A DNA stretch of 64,000 nt from Bimuria novae-zelandiae CBS 107.79. Taxonomy: Eukaryota; Ascomycota; Dothideomycetes; Pleosporales; Didymosphaeriaceae. A program made the translations under genes and the position numbers. This document shows positions 1-10,446 of this stretch, in pieces. The DNA lies in assembly GCA_010015655.1 (NCBI GenBank), contig ML976742.1, positions 85,150-149,149 on the forward strand. The letters are read 5' to 3'. Under the pieces are notes generated by a model. The model did no database searches. It saw only the letters and a program-made list of their open reading frames with translations, and had not been told where the DNA came from. Numbering within the stretch: the first letter of the stretch is position 1; every line of letters starts with the position of its first letter.

Positions 1-595
1 ATACTGCGTAGCGTCCCATGGTACCTACGCAAGGTACGACCCTCAACGCCAAATACGTATCGAATCATCAGATTGCGCCAGTACTCCTCCCATACGCGTC
101 TGATGACTGTCTAGGAAAGGTGCGGCTAGCGTATAGTCCCGCTCCACGGCGTTAGTCTTCAGACTAGTCTGCGTTACGTTGCGCACATTTGCGTGGCTTT
201 AACAGACGCAGCGGATTCGGGACACTGGCATGGTACTGGCTTCGCCTTATGACAGAAGCGACCGTATCGCATTCTCAAGGCTGTACAGCGTCGCGGCTCA
301 AACGCTGCTATATCTCTATCACTGGACGATGGGCAAGAAGGCGGCCTCCCTAATTTGCTGCCCCAAGTAATCACCCGTTGAATCATGTCTGAGTGGCCAG
401 ATCGAACGGAGACTTGTATTGCTTCTTTCTATTAAGTGTAGCGTAGAGTTACGAGCAAGCGTATTCAGAGAGCTGTCGTAGATGTGTGTGAAGGGAAAGG
501 CGACATGTCCATCGGCAAGCTCCTGCGATATTACAGTCCAGTGCTGCTGTCGTACTGCGTCCCATTTCATCTCCTTCGCGACCCCGCTGCACTGA
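1..595. other. Left host flank, no gene recognised
   Basis: Sequence of ordinary base composition without RIP-like AT enrichment. Short open frames on both strands show no domain, signal peptide or convincing splice structure. It probably holds the 3' flank of the small secreted protein gene at 596-942 and part of a neighbour outside the window. Confidence 0.4.
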
Positions 596-942
596 TCAGA
601 GACCGACACCTGCAATCGCTGCGATGATAGCACCTGCCATTCCACTGTAGCTATTCGTCAGTACTTCCTCGATAGAAGCGATCTATCAATCGGACTAACA
701 TCGGAGCAGGCACGCTTGTCATGTGCGCTTGTCATGTGCGCTAGGCCCGGTGAAGCGGTAGTCGACGAAGCCGCAGCCGTGGCTTCGGTAGCGGACGAGT
801 GTTCGTCTTCAGTAGCTGTCATTGCCATGGTAGTGGTGACACCGTTCATAACCATGACTGTAGTGTATACGACCGCTGATGATTCGTCACGGTCCTCGTG
901 GCCGGCGACGTGGGCGGCTGCAAGGCCGAGAGTAAAGAGCAT
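596..942 (-). CDS. Small Ser/Thr-rich secreted protein, probably GPI-anchored; start region abuts a transposon
   Basis: From ATG at 942 the frame encodes a hydrophobic leader (MLFTLGLAAA), then a Ser/Thr/Ala-rich stretch with scattered His and Met residues. On the same strand near 640-596 lies a frame ending in AGAIIAAIAGVGL-stop, which looks like a C-terminal hydrophobic GPI-attachment signal. Joining the two needs a short intron: one option is a donor near 707 and an acceptor near 633, which keeps frame, but that donor is weak. A better-looking intron (GTTAGT donor, TACTGAC branch) leads to another frame, so the exact model is unsettled. Codons upstream of 942 continue hydrophobic up to the TA at 965-966, where a pogo element begins, so the native 5' end is displaced 17.7 kb away. 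The gene was divergent to the copper transporter at 19176. No family is recognised; a copper-related role is only a guess from His/Met content and neighbourhood. Confidence 0.45.
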
Positions 943-966
943 AAAACAAAGTATCTTGAATATGTA

Positions 967-3102
967 CCGTGTTTTATCAGATGACGCACAGCCATCACTT
1001 GGCGCACGCTCACCGCCAAATTTTCGACTTCTTCACCCTCTCATAACTACACCAATATGGACCCAATTGAGGCTGCGTTAGAGTCGCTGAAATCGCTGAA
1101 TCCTGGAGAAACACCTAATTACACTATAGTTGCAAAAAAGTATAGTTGTAATTAAACAACGCTATTAAAGCGCCACCGCGGGGTTTAAGGCACCTATACT
1201 TAATAAATTAATAATATACGCCTCCTTAACACCACGCAAGAGAAAGCTCTTATAACTTATATTAATAACCTTTACTAACAAGATCTACCGCCTACAAGAT
1301 AAATAATATAGAATTTCGCCTTAGAAATAGCTAGAAGAACTACTAAAAAATACTAGGTTAATTACTTTATCGCTCGACATTATATTAACCTTATATTACA
1401 TTAGAGCTCTAGTATAGACGCGTTATAGCACAAAGCTAATTTAGCATTTAAATATAGCCTCTACTTTAAGCTTTTAGCGCAGAAGATCGAATAGTATAAC
1501 GTAGAACCGCAATATATATATAATATAGACAAAAAAGGCTTCTTAATTAGGGTACTATTAAAGATAAAGCGCATCTTCTCCCGCCGAAGATATAAGAATA
1601 GCAGAGTAAAGCAAGTTATATAAGATAGTAATAAAGAGTAGATAATAATAATTATATATATTTGCGCCGACGATAGTGCTCTTACGCTAACCTTAATTTA
1701 CTAGGCTATTTCTAGTAATATACAGGACTTATAGCTTTAAGATTTTAACCTATAAGAGCATAACTATTTCTTTACTTCCTTAGCTAGTAGATAGACAAAT
1801 AACAAGATTAGTATATAATAGCTAAAATAAGTATTTAATCGCAAGATAAAGGTAAAGGCGCGTCGCTCTTAGCGTCTCCTTATCCTTAATAGCTATAGCT
1901 CCTATATAATAATAGAATTTATTAAGTATTATAATAAAAATTAAATTCTCCTGGCTATCTTTCCTCCTTACGCTACCTATACTCTCTAGCCACTTAACGT
2001 TTACCTCTTTAAGCCTCTCTCTAGCGCATACTCTACCAAGCTCTCGGACTTTATATATAGCTATTAAGGCCTTACCTTTATTATAAAGCGCGACTTTTTC
2101 CGCATATTCTATCGCGCCTAAAATATAGCGTTTAAATATAAAATAATTATTAAGTCCTTTAAGGTCACTAGCCTCTCACCATTAAACGTAGAGGTAGTGT
2201 TACAAAAGTTTTAAAAGGCGAAAGTAGAGAGGCTATTATCCTCTAAAAGTAGCTTATTAGTACTTAGCGCTTTAAATTAGAGAAAGATAGAGCGCTTACT
2301 ACGCAAGATTGTTAAAAATACTTATTCTAAACACTTGTAGTAGCTCTCTTAGATAATCTATTATATAGCTATGCAGAAGTAGCTTCTCTAGCATAAAAAT
2401 AACTACCTTAAAGAAGCTCTTATTAATAAGAGAAAGCGGCGATAGCGTAGCAAGCCTTTACTACTTAAAGCACCGCTAGAGTATAATAGAGGCGCTGTTC
2501 TCTAGTCGCCCGCTAAAGTCTAAGACGCCCGAGATAGGCAGGCGCAGAAGGATGCCGACGAGCAGTTGCAACAACAACAGAAGAAGGAGAAACTTACTCT
2601 ACAAAAGCAGCAGAAAGAACAGAAACAAGCCATGCTTAAGGAGAGGAAGCGTATAAGGCTTGCCGCCAAAGAAATCCGCCTCCAGGAGCAGCGTAGCAAG
2701 GCTGCTGCGCGTAAAGAAGCACGTATTACACGCAAGACTAAAAAATAACTCTAAAAAGATATATAATTATCCTAAAGGGGTATAAGACGTTAGCTAATTG
2801 CTTTTACTACTCTATCTTGTCTATATAAAGCGCCTAATATTACTAAGGTCGATTTCTCTTCTATTATTAATAAGGAGCCTACACCCGGCCCTAGCACGCG
2901 CACAAGAAATATACGCCTCCTATAGAGGTTTCGCATGTAAATTATTATAAGCAATCAATTATTTAAGCTCCATAGACCTCTCCACTAGAAAATCTCGCGA
3001 TAATAGCTCTTATATAGAGCTCTACAGCCTCAAAAGCAGTGGGTGTGGGCATCCGGAAATCGTGCGCCAAGTGATGCCCGTGCGTCATCTGATAAAACAC
3101 GG
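967..3102 (+). mobile_element. pogo/Fot1-type DNA transposon, full length, RIP-degenerated
   Basis: The ends form a 41-bp terminal inverted repeat starting CCGTGTTTTATCAGATGACG with about two mismatches (967-1007 against 3062-3102). A TA duplication flanks it at 965-966 and 3103-3104. The 2136-bp length, the TA target and the Fot1-like transposase inside place it in the pogo branch of Tc1/mariner. The interior is AT-rich with many TAG/TAA codons. Its right TA is also the left TA of the palindromic MITE that starts at 3105. Confidence 0.9.
1057..2748 (+). pseudogene. Fot1/pogo DDE transposase, RIP-inactivated
   Basis: ATG at 1057 opens MDPIEAALESLKSLNPGETP, the usual N-terminus of fungal Fot1-like transposases, and stops appear from about residue 29. 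Recognisable remnants follow in order: the YNIDKKGFL block holding the first catalytic Asp near 1525, a decayed LLILxxxSSY block near 1880 (normally LILDGHSSH, second Asp), a PPYAT..L.PLNVYLFKPL block near 1965 (third acidic residue), and a Gln/Lys/Arg-rich tail at 2566-2745 ending at the stop at 2748. The frame would be 563 codons, typical for the family. Most stops are CAG/CAA to TAG/TAA or TGG to TAG/TAA changes, so no active protein is expected. Confidence 0.88.
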
Positions 3103-3104
3103 TA

Positions 3105-3150
3105 CTCGGCCCAACAGTCGAGTTCGATTTCTCTCCGAGAAAGACCGTGC
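3105..3150. repeat. Left half of a ~100-bp palindromic MITE
   Basis: The 43 bases from 3105 are nearly the exact reverse complement of 18629-18672, with about two substitutions and a one-base indel. If the three elements between the halves are removed with one TA each, the halves rejoin as a hairpin of about 100 bp with a spacer of roughly 14 bp rich in TA. A TA flanks the reconstructed unit on each side (3103-3104 and 18673-18674). This fits a miniature inverted-repeat element of the Tc1/mariner type; its parent family is not in this window. Confidence 0.75.
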
Positions 3151-3999
3151 TACGCACGACCCCACACGCTCAACGATAATACTAGCTCAATGAAACAGAT
3201 GCCCTAGAATGAAATTTGTATAGTAATATGTATGGTAAATACATCTTATTGCACTGCCTTTGAGTTTTACACATACCAGTCGCATTCATGACCTGTGCCT
3301 GGGGCAAAATCTCCCCCAAGTGAGGAGCTATACTTATAGAAAGGCGATGAGTAGCCCTTATTAGCGCCCTTAACGCCCTTAGGTTCTAGCGTATTAAATT
3401 AAGACAAGCTTAGCATAATAAATTAGTTATAAAGTACTTTTACTTATATAAATAAAGCTTTATTTTCTATATATAAAGCTCCTTTTTGGTATAGGAGCTA
3501 TAAGTAAAACTTTAATAAGTTATAGTAAATAAGCGTAACGTTAAGCGTAGAACTTACGCTTTTAATAATAAAAACTTTAAACTTAATTAGGCCTCTATAT
3601 TTTATATATTATATAAATTTTATATATAAAGCTTAGAAGCGTTTAGCTAGCTTTAAATTAATAAATTTTATACTTTTAACGCGTTAATTTACTATTAGTA
3701 GTCTTAAATACTAGGCCTATAAATACTATTATATAAGACCTAGTAAAGGTAAGTAAAAGCCCTTACTTATAACGCTTAAGTAATTTTTTATTTTAATTAT
3801 ATAAGATAGATATTATTTTTTTTAGATATTAAATTACTTAGTAAGCGCTTACTACTAGCGTGCTTTTATAAAAGCTTATTATTATATAGTCTTATTAGTA
3901 ATCCTTTATATAGCTATTATATAGTAATTTTAAGCATAAATTAGACCTCCGCTAGCGTTAATAACACGTTAATTACACCTATAACGTTTACTACGAGCG

Positions 4000-4470
4000 T
4001 TCTTGGTAGCCTTTGTACGGTGGAGCGCTTGCTCTAGCCCTGCTGCGGTGCGGGCCATCGCAGAGCTGCCTTTAATTGTAGAAATCACGCCCTTTGCAAC
4101 TACACAGGGCAACATCTTGCGCAGTATATAGGAAACTAATTTCTCTTGTAAATTAAGTACGCGTAAGGTCTTTGATGTACCCCAGCCTATGTCTCCAGGT
4201 GCTAGGTGAGGGCGGTGTGGTGCAAAAGGCTGGCGGAGCTCCGCCTGCAGGGGGCCGCGAGCGTCCCAGATCTGACGGAAAAATCGCTCTTAAGTGCTAG
4301 GAGAGAGGCTCCTAAGCACAGGCATGTGCCTGTACTCGTCCTCCTCCTCGCCAGAGCTCTCTACCTCTGGCGTCAGGTATCTCTGCACGTCCTCCACCTC
4401 CTCCACGGCCTCATCTTCACCCCTGCTAGCCTCTGCAGCCTTCAGAGGCTCGATTACTTGCGCTAGGCAA
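4000..4470 (-). pseudogene. RIP-spared coding fragment inside the 3153-6081 element
   Basis: This GC-richer island in very AT-rich sequence keeps a long readable minus-strand frame. An acidic stretch (EVESSGEEEDEYRHMPVL) is followed by a Gln/Arg/Leu-rich region with one TAA. It is probably the C-terminal part of the element's transposase. Another remnant, starting MPKVKNKVSQYTRE at 5978 and reading to about 5820, may be its N-terminus. I do not recognise the family from these pieces. Confidence 0.5.
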
Positions 4471-4969
4471 AAGGGCGTAAGGCCTATTTTACGCTAGCTA
4501 CTCTTAATTATATTTTTCTTAAATTCGCGCCCCCTAATTTATAAAAAAATTAATAAAAATTAAAGCAACGTATATTAATAAAGTCTATATATAAGGCCTA
4601 GTTAAGTATCTAGCTATAATACTACTTTAGTTTAGAGGCTAAAAATAGCTTATATCTAAAAGCTATAAAAGGTAAGTTATATAAAAAAAAAAGAGCGTAA
4701 AGTTATATATAAAAATTTTTATAAATTTTTACAAACTCTACTATTAAGTATAACTTATATCTATTTATAAGGAGTAGTCTCTAGGTTTTTAGTAAAATAC
4801 TAGTAGCTATTATCTTATTAAAATACTTACTTTAATTAATAGTAGTCTTATTATTAGCATAGCTACTATTAGTAATATTTATAAAATAAATATTACTTAT
4901 TAATTTAAAATTATCTTTACCTTTATTATAAGTATAGGTAGGACTAATATGCTAATTATAAAAATATAC

Positions 4970-5425
4970 TGTTAAGATCCCAAAGAGGTAGCTATTCTCT
5001 AAGGGGCTAAGGTTGGTTCTCGGGCAGGAGTACTAGTAGGACGGGAAAGGGTTGTAGTGATAGCTTGCGCCTGTCACTAAGGGCGTTAGTATTAAAGGTG
5101 TGTATAGCACAATCAAATCAACAAGGTTGCTTATTCAGATCTAAACGATAGATTAATGAACAGGTTGAACACGCATATCTAGAGGGATATTCGAGCTCTC
5201 TATATACCCGTAGGCTTTCTTCTGTCATCACCCGTTTTTGTGCCATCATGACCTTGGTCTGATGGTACTAGCATCAGTGATGGTACTGCCATCACTGTCT
5301 TGGCGTGATGGTGTGGCTTGGCGTGATGGTACATTACGTGACCTCGGTAGTGCGGTCCCACTATGGGTTACCCCGCCATGGCCGCCGTTGGCCCTCCTTT
5401 ACTGCCGCTCGTTCAGATCCTAACA
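4970..5425. mobile_element. Solo LTR of a Ty3/Gypsy family
   Basis: A 456-bp unit begins TGTTAAGATC and ends GATCCTAACA, with a perfect 5-bp duplication TATAC on each side (4965-4969 and 5426-5430). Several blocks match the LTRs of the Gypsy element at 10447-17253, including GGTTCTCGGGCAGGAG, GGCGTTAGTATTAAAG and AAACGATAGATTAATGAACA, but the sequence is clearly a different subfamily. No internal region is present, so it is a product of LTR-LTR recombination. Confidence 0.88.
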
Positions 5426-6087
5426 TATACCTAGTAAGTAATATAAGCTCCTAATTTATTATTATAAGTATTAAGACTTTTTACTTATATTTTATATATA
5501 CGTAACTATCTTTAATAATACTAATCTAGATCCTAGTTTTATCTATATTATAAGTATTTATATTTATAATTTTTAGGCATTAACGCGTCTTTTAAAGCTT
5601 TTTAAACTACTTAAAAAAGGTGTCTAGCAGTTATAGTAGGTTATTAGTGCTTTTATATATTTTTATAAGTAATATATTTACCTGCTATTACATAATTTCT
5701 CTTATAATACTAAATCTAACAGCGTTAATTGCGTTATAAAAGCGTTTAAAGGCGAGGTCTTGCTCTATAAAGAGTCTCTTATTTATAGGAGGGCGCGTTA
5801 ACCTGTTATTATGGCCTTATACAGCGCGATAGACACGCTGGCGCAGGTGGTTGATGCCGCGATCCTTGAGGTATGTGGCGACGTTGGGTCGCGTCAACAT
5901 GCGTAGCTCCGCAACGGCGTCGCTAACACTCTAACACTCGCGAGTGTACTGGGATACCTTATTCTTGACTTTAGGCATTTTATTGCGCTTAAATTGGGCG
6001 TGATTTAACGTTGTGGAGAGGTGCTGCAGGTAGGTGGTGTCATTGAGCTAGTATTATCGTTGAGGCGTGTGGGGCCGTGCGTAGCTA

Positions 6088-6287
6088 TCGCGTGCAATAA
6101 TCGGTAGAAATCTTGGCGCCATCGCGAAATTCGCGCCCGCCCCCGCCAAACTCCCATACAAATCGTGAATTTGACTATGACGCGTTGATAACGGCCCACC
6201 ATCCGTAGAATACTCGCCCGTAAGACTTGAAGCTGTATAAATACGTATATAGGGCTATACTGACGCTTTTTTTTGGTGGAGTAGTCC
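6088..6287 (+). repeat. Left TIR of copy A with promoter-like sequence
   Basis: The 200-bp TIR matches the reverse complement of 9498-9694 with scattered transitions. It contains TATA-like TGTATAAATA and GTATATAGGGCTATA about 40-60 bp before the ATG at 6294. The repeat ends with GTCC just before the start codon, as at the other end, so the promoter and leader of both genes lie within the repeats. Confidence 0.8.
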
Positions 6288-6293
6288 GACGAT

Positions 6294-8154
6294 ATGGCTA
6301 CTAATCGGCCACAGAGGGCGCGTAGGGCCCCTTTGAAGCTCACAGAGCAAGCTGCCGTCGCTGGGGTACCCGTACGGGGGCGTAAGACCCAGAAGCAGAC
6401 TCCATTAACGACCCGTAAGCCTACTAGGGGGCGTTTAGCGGGTAATAAAGGATTAACAGCGCGCGTACAGCGTAAGAAAGTCCGCTAAGTAGAGCAACTA
6501 ACAACTAACTTATGCCTTAGCAAAAGCAGCTACAACAGCTCCTCTAGCGCACCCTACTCAAGTTACTACACAAAGTACTCCAAAAGAGCAGCCAATCGTG
6601 CTACAGTCATCGCCGCCGCCGCTACTACCTCAGCAGCCATTACAGCAGCCTGAGGGCCTTGAGCCCGCCGTCAACCCGCCCGCGTTACTAGAGAGGCCTG
6701 TTACGCCTCGCGCGCTCCCTCCTACGCTCTATCGCTCAGCTAGCATATCGTCGCTGCCGCCACAGCCTAAGTTTGACGTAGAGGTAGACTATAAGCTTAT
6801 CGTTAACGGCAAGAGCGCCGTTCACCGCGCTCCAGAGCGACACGATCGCTTTATGTGGTGGCTCAATAACGTTGAGAAAGTCGTAAACGAGATGCTAGAG
6901 CAGCCGGAGGCTCGACTGAATGGGCGCGATTATGAGATTAAAAGTCGTACAGTGGGCTTTCGAGCGGGTATAAAGACACGAAAAGTCCTAATAACGCTGG
7001 CCAACTTCAGCTAGGTGGAGGAGATAAAGCTTCACAAAGCTATAGACTATCAGGTCTCTAAAACGCCTGGCGTTCGACTTGTAGAGGTGAGCGTCGAGGT
7101 GCGAGTTAGGTCCAAGGCTCTTAAGAAAGCCTTCAAGCGTAACCAATTATTCAACGAGCCATTGTCCGATATAGGTGAAGCAGCGACGCTACTACTAGAG
7201 AGGAACTCGCGTCGTTAGCAACAGCTTCTTAACGAGGCGAGAGCTATACAGCGCGTTGATAGTTTAGCGTTGGCGCAGGACTGGGAGAGACATATCCACA
7301 AGCACTGGCTCTATCGTAACAGTGAGTGTACAAACTTCGAAAATTGGTGCTGGGTAACGCCTAGCTTCGAACACTACGCTATTGCTGCTGCCGATTCGAA
7401 GTCTTGGGCGAACGCGATTGTTGCTGGCCAGGCAGAGCTCCTCGCGCCGCCAGTTACTCTTATAGACTACTGGCGGAGCCCTGCTGGCGGTGGTAACCAG
7501 TTGAAGCGTCGGAGAGGCAAGAAGAAGCGTCGCGATGACTCTGATAGCGATGAGAGCGATGACGAGAAGGAGTTTTGGCGTAACCATCGACTCCGTGAGC
7601 GTAAGAGGGAGCGGCAGAGAGCTGAGGATGAGGCTCGCTGGCGCGACGAGAGGCATGAGTTACTCAAGCTCCAGCGCGATGGGGCCCAGCTGCAGTCAAA
7701 CTTGGGCGTATTTGGCCAGCCAGCCATGCCAGTGGCTCCTCAGGTAGCCAATCCGCCATATCCTGTGGCTGCTGCTTATCCTCAGGGAGCTCCTCCGTTG
7801 CAGCTACAGCAGCTACAACAGTATTACTCGCCCTTGCCAAGTCAACGTCCGCGTACGCCGGGGAGCGCTCTCGCCATCCTAGTACCGAGTTCGAGCCCTG
7901 TAAGCGGCCAGGAAGACACAAGGGCAACCATAAGGGACTTTTTTAACTGGCTAGTCGCCTAGCAGCTAAAGGAAGATCGCTACAATTATCAGCAGGCTTA
8001 AGAGGTAGCTATATTAGAGAAGTGGACTATTAAGGATCTTAAGGAGATGTCTAACGTTAGTAGAGAGCTCTACAAGATCGCGGTCAGTAAACGCTTTAAA
8101 CTTAAGGATAGAGTCGTCTGGCACCTACAAAAGGACCTTAAAAAGTTTAAATAG
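6294..8154 (+). pseudogene. Accessory gene of the two-gene transposon, copy A, function unknown
   Basis: Exon 1 is 6294-6471. A canonical 49-nt intron follows (donor GTAAGA at 6472, branch AACTAAC, acceptor ending 6520), and exon 2 is 6521-8154, giving 603 codons. Visible parts are: a basic Arg/Lys-rich N-terminus (about 1-60), a Pro/Gln-rich linker (about 75-110), a predicted folded region (about 115-300), a candidate zinc site of pattern C-x4-C-x6-C-x7-H near residue 340, a basic/acidic patch KRRRGKKKRRDDSDSDESDD followed by a charged coiled coil (about 395-465), a Pro/Gln-rich stretch, and a helical C-terminal domain (about 530-603). In copy A the first zinc-site Cys is Tyr, and TAG codons interrupt at 7012, 7216 and 7960. 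Copy B keeps Cys, and CAG at the first of these sites. I recognise no named family. Basic and zinc-like features suggest a nuclear DNA-binding helper of transposition, which is inference. Confidence 0.75.
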
Positions 8155-8375
8155 CACTATAAAGCTGCTGCTACTGCTGCTGCTAGGCTTGTAAATATAG
8201 GTTCTAGGGGCGTAGTGGGTGGAGGAGTAGCTTGCTAAGTTAGTAGAAGACGTAGAAGTTAGACATTAGATAGGCGATTTTATTTCACTACGTCACTAGC
8301 TCGCTTAGTAGCTATAGTACATGTAAATTTCCGACTTAACAACTTTAACAGCTCTATTAATAGCTCTACGCTCTA

Positions 8376-9497
8376 CTACCACCCCTATATCTCTCTGCGG
8401 GCCTCCAAAAGTCGCTCCTTGCTCTTTATCCTATACAGGCCATCAGCGGCGTGCTTAAAATGCTTTTTTATAAACTGATTGCAGCGACTTTCGCGGATAA
8501 AGCCCCTTAGGAAGTCGCCAAAGTTGTTAAACCACTATTATACATGGCAGTAGTTATGGCGGATCCAAGCCTTTAAGACGCCAAAGGTGAGCTTAATTAG
8601 ATTAAAATCTGGCGAATACGGCGGCAGGAACCTGATAATATAGCTAGCTTCTTTAATCACCCTTACTACCTCCCAGTTCGTATGAATCGAGACATTATTG
8701 AGTACTATAACCATTGGCTTCTGGCCGTACGCCGACTAGAGCGTTAGTAAGAGCGAGTCGCGGATTTAATCGAGAAAGTCTTCGTGGCTGTAATAGCCCT
8801 CCTTTACGCCAGTACAGGGCAGGTAACCGTTAATAGTGTACGCTGGAAGAATTGCCCAGGTTTTGCCATGCCGTACGTCCTGGAAGTATCGATTTGTGAA
8901 GCCTATTGGGGCGTAGGCCTTATGTCGCCAGCCAGTCTTCTCGTTGAAGATTGACTCGTCGAGAAACACCAAATCAGCAGCAATAAATTGTCTTATACAC
9001 CTGCGATAGGCCTCCCGGAGCTCCTCGTTGCGTAATATAGATATGGGTCGCAGGGCGCGCTCGCTCCACCCACGGTCCTTAATCAGCCGACTAATTGTTG
9101 ATTGGTGTACTCGAACGCCTCTCTCCATCCACAGCCAATATACAATCTCGTCCTGATATATCCAGCCGCTCTGGAAAAGCTCATCGTACAGCGCTTGCTC
9201 ATCGTCGGGTGATAGTTTACGCGGGCGACCGAGTACTACGCCAGGTTTGCTGGGCTTGCGGGTGCTCCTATATAGTTTTAAGTTCTGCTCGATTTTGTAC
9301 ACCTCTGATAGCGACATATCTACCGTATCAGCGATATCAGCATAATGCTAACCAAGTAGTAAAAAGCGATAAATATTAAGTCGACGACGTGGATTAAGGC
9401 CATGGCTCTTTGTTATAAGCTATTAAGGCAATGCTGGCGGGCGACGCGCTTGTACGGGCGTAAGGAGATAACTACTAACGCTATAGGCTTAAAACAT
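8376..9497 (-). pseudogene. DD34E Tc1-like transposase (DDE_3 type), copy A, inactivated
   Basis: The start at 9497 directly follows the right TIR and keeps a single frame of 374 codons including stop. The N-terminal third shows helix-turn-helix features (HHADIADTVDVSLSEVYKI, then GRPRKLSPDDEQALYDEL), followed by a winged-helix-like RGVRVHQSTISRLIKDRGW. The catalytic domain has FLDES (first Asp). The second and third positions, read against copy B as LDNVSIH and PDFNPIEL with 34 residues between, are Asn (LNNVSIH) and Lys (LIKL) here. TAA replaces a probable Trp codon after HEDFLD. All of these are G-to-A or C-to-T changes expected from RIP. Confidence 0.85.
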
Positions 9498-9694
9498 GGA
9501 CTTCTCTACTAAAAAAAGCGTTAGTATAGCCCTATACACGTATTTGCACAGCTTTAAGTCTTACGAGCGAGTATTCTACGGATGGTGGGCTGTTATTAAC
9601 GCGTTATAGTCAAATTCACGATTTGTATGGGAGTTTGGCGGGGGCGCGCGAATTTCGCGATGGCGCCAAGATTTCTACCGATTATTGCACGCGA
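9498..9694 (-). repeat. Right TIR of copy A with promoter-like sequence
   Basis: This 197-bp inverted copy of 6088-6287 ends at the ATG of the transposase. It keeps the CAAATACGTGTATAGGGC segment corresponding to the TATA-like region of the left TIR. Confidence 0.8.
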
Positions 9695-10446
9695 TAGAGT
9701 AACGTGTCCGTGCGCGTGATGCACGGATTCGCGTGATGCACGCTCGGCCCGAAAACATGTCAAACTTCCACACCACACAACTCCACCAATATGGCTCCGA
9801 TTGACGATGCGCTTGCAGAGATAGACTCGCTAGATCCCAGCGATGAACTCTGTTATACGAAAATAGCTAACGAGCATGGCGTTGAGCGCTTAACTCTATC
9901 GCGGCGGCACCGCGCAGTTACACAGTCGCACGCATTAAAGATTACCAACCAATAAAAGCTTACTCTACAACAAGAGGCAGAGCTTATTAAATACATAGAG
10001 GGACTTATAGCGCGTTACTTACTACCTATAAGAGAGATAATATAAAATTTCGTGTTAATAATAGCTAAAGAACTAGTAAGCGAGAGCTAGGTTACTTACT
10101 TTATTAACTAATATAGTATCTACCTAATCTCTTAATAGGTAGCTAGTATGGACAGTAATTACTATAACGCTAACTTAGGTAATAAATATAGCCTATATTT
10201 TAACTTCCTACGTAATAAAATTAAGGAATATAACATCGAGCCTTGTTATATATATAATATGGATAAAAAGGGCTGCTTGATTGGTATTATTAGTAGATTA
10301 AAACGGGTGTTTAGTAGATAGATGTAGGAGAAGAAGGAGGTTAGAGTATCTCTCTAAGATAGGTCTTATAAATAGATTACTATCCTAGCATGTGTATGCG
10401 CGGATGGAGCAGCCTTGCTACTAAGCCTTATCTATTAGGCGACTAA

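Larger units (their letters stand above)
3153..6081 (-). mobile_element. TA-target DNA transposon, strongly RIP-degenerated, carrying a solo LTR
   Basis: The ends are inverted repeats of about 42 bp beginning CGCACGRCCCCACACGC (3153 inward and 6081 inward). A TA sits on both sides at 3151-3152 and 6082-6083. Without the solo LTR at 4970-5425 the element is about 2.47 kb. Coding traces lie on the minus strand, at 5820-5978 and 4000-4470. The TA duplication and TIR support a Tc1/mariner or pogo assignment, but the catalytic core is too decayed to prove the family. Confidence 0.8.
6088..9694. mobile_element. Two-gene Tc1/mariner-type transposon, copy A (3607 bp)
   Basis: Terminal inverted repeats of about 200 bp begin TCGCGTGCAATAATCGG. 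A TA duplication lies at 6086-6087 and 9695-9696. Inside are two convergent genes, an unknown 603-codon gene on plus (6294-8154) and a DD34E transposase on minus (8376-9497), each starting at the inner edge of a TIR. The second copy at 24075-27681 has exactly the same length and lies in the opposite orientation. Canonical Tc1/mariner elements carry one transposase gene, so the second long gene is unusual. Copy A has several RIP-type stops and two damaged catalytic positions and should be immobile by itself. Confidence 0.9.

Noticed and set aside
716..1081. 121-codon plus-strand frame
   Set aside because: It runs antisense to the better supported secreted protein frame and crosses the pogo element boundary at 967.
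6598..7962. Three separate small genes inside copy A
   Set aside because: They share one frame interrupted by TAG codons; the first of these is CAG in copy B, so they are one RIP-damaged gene with an upstream exon.
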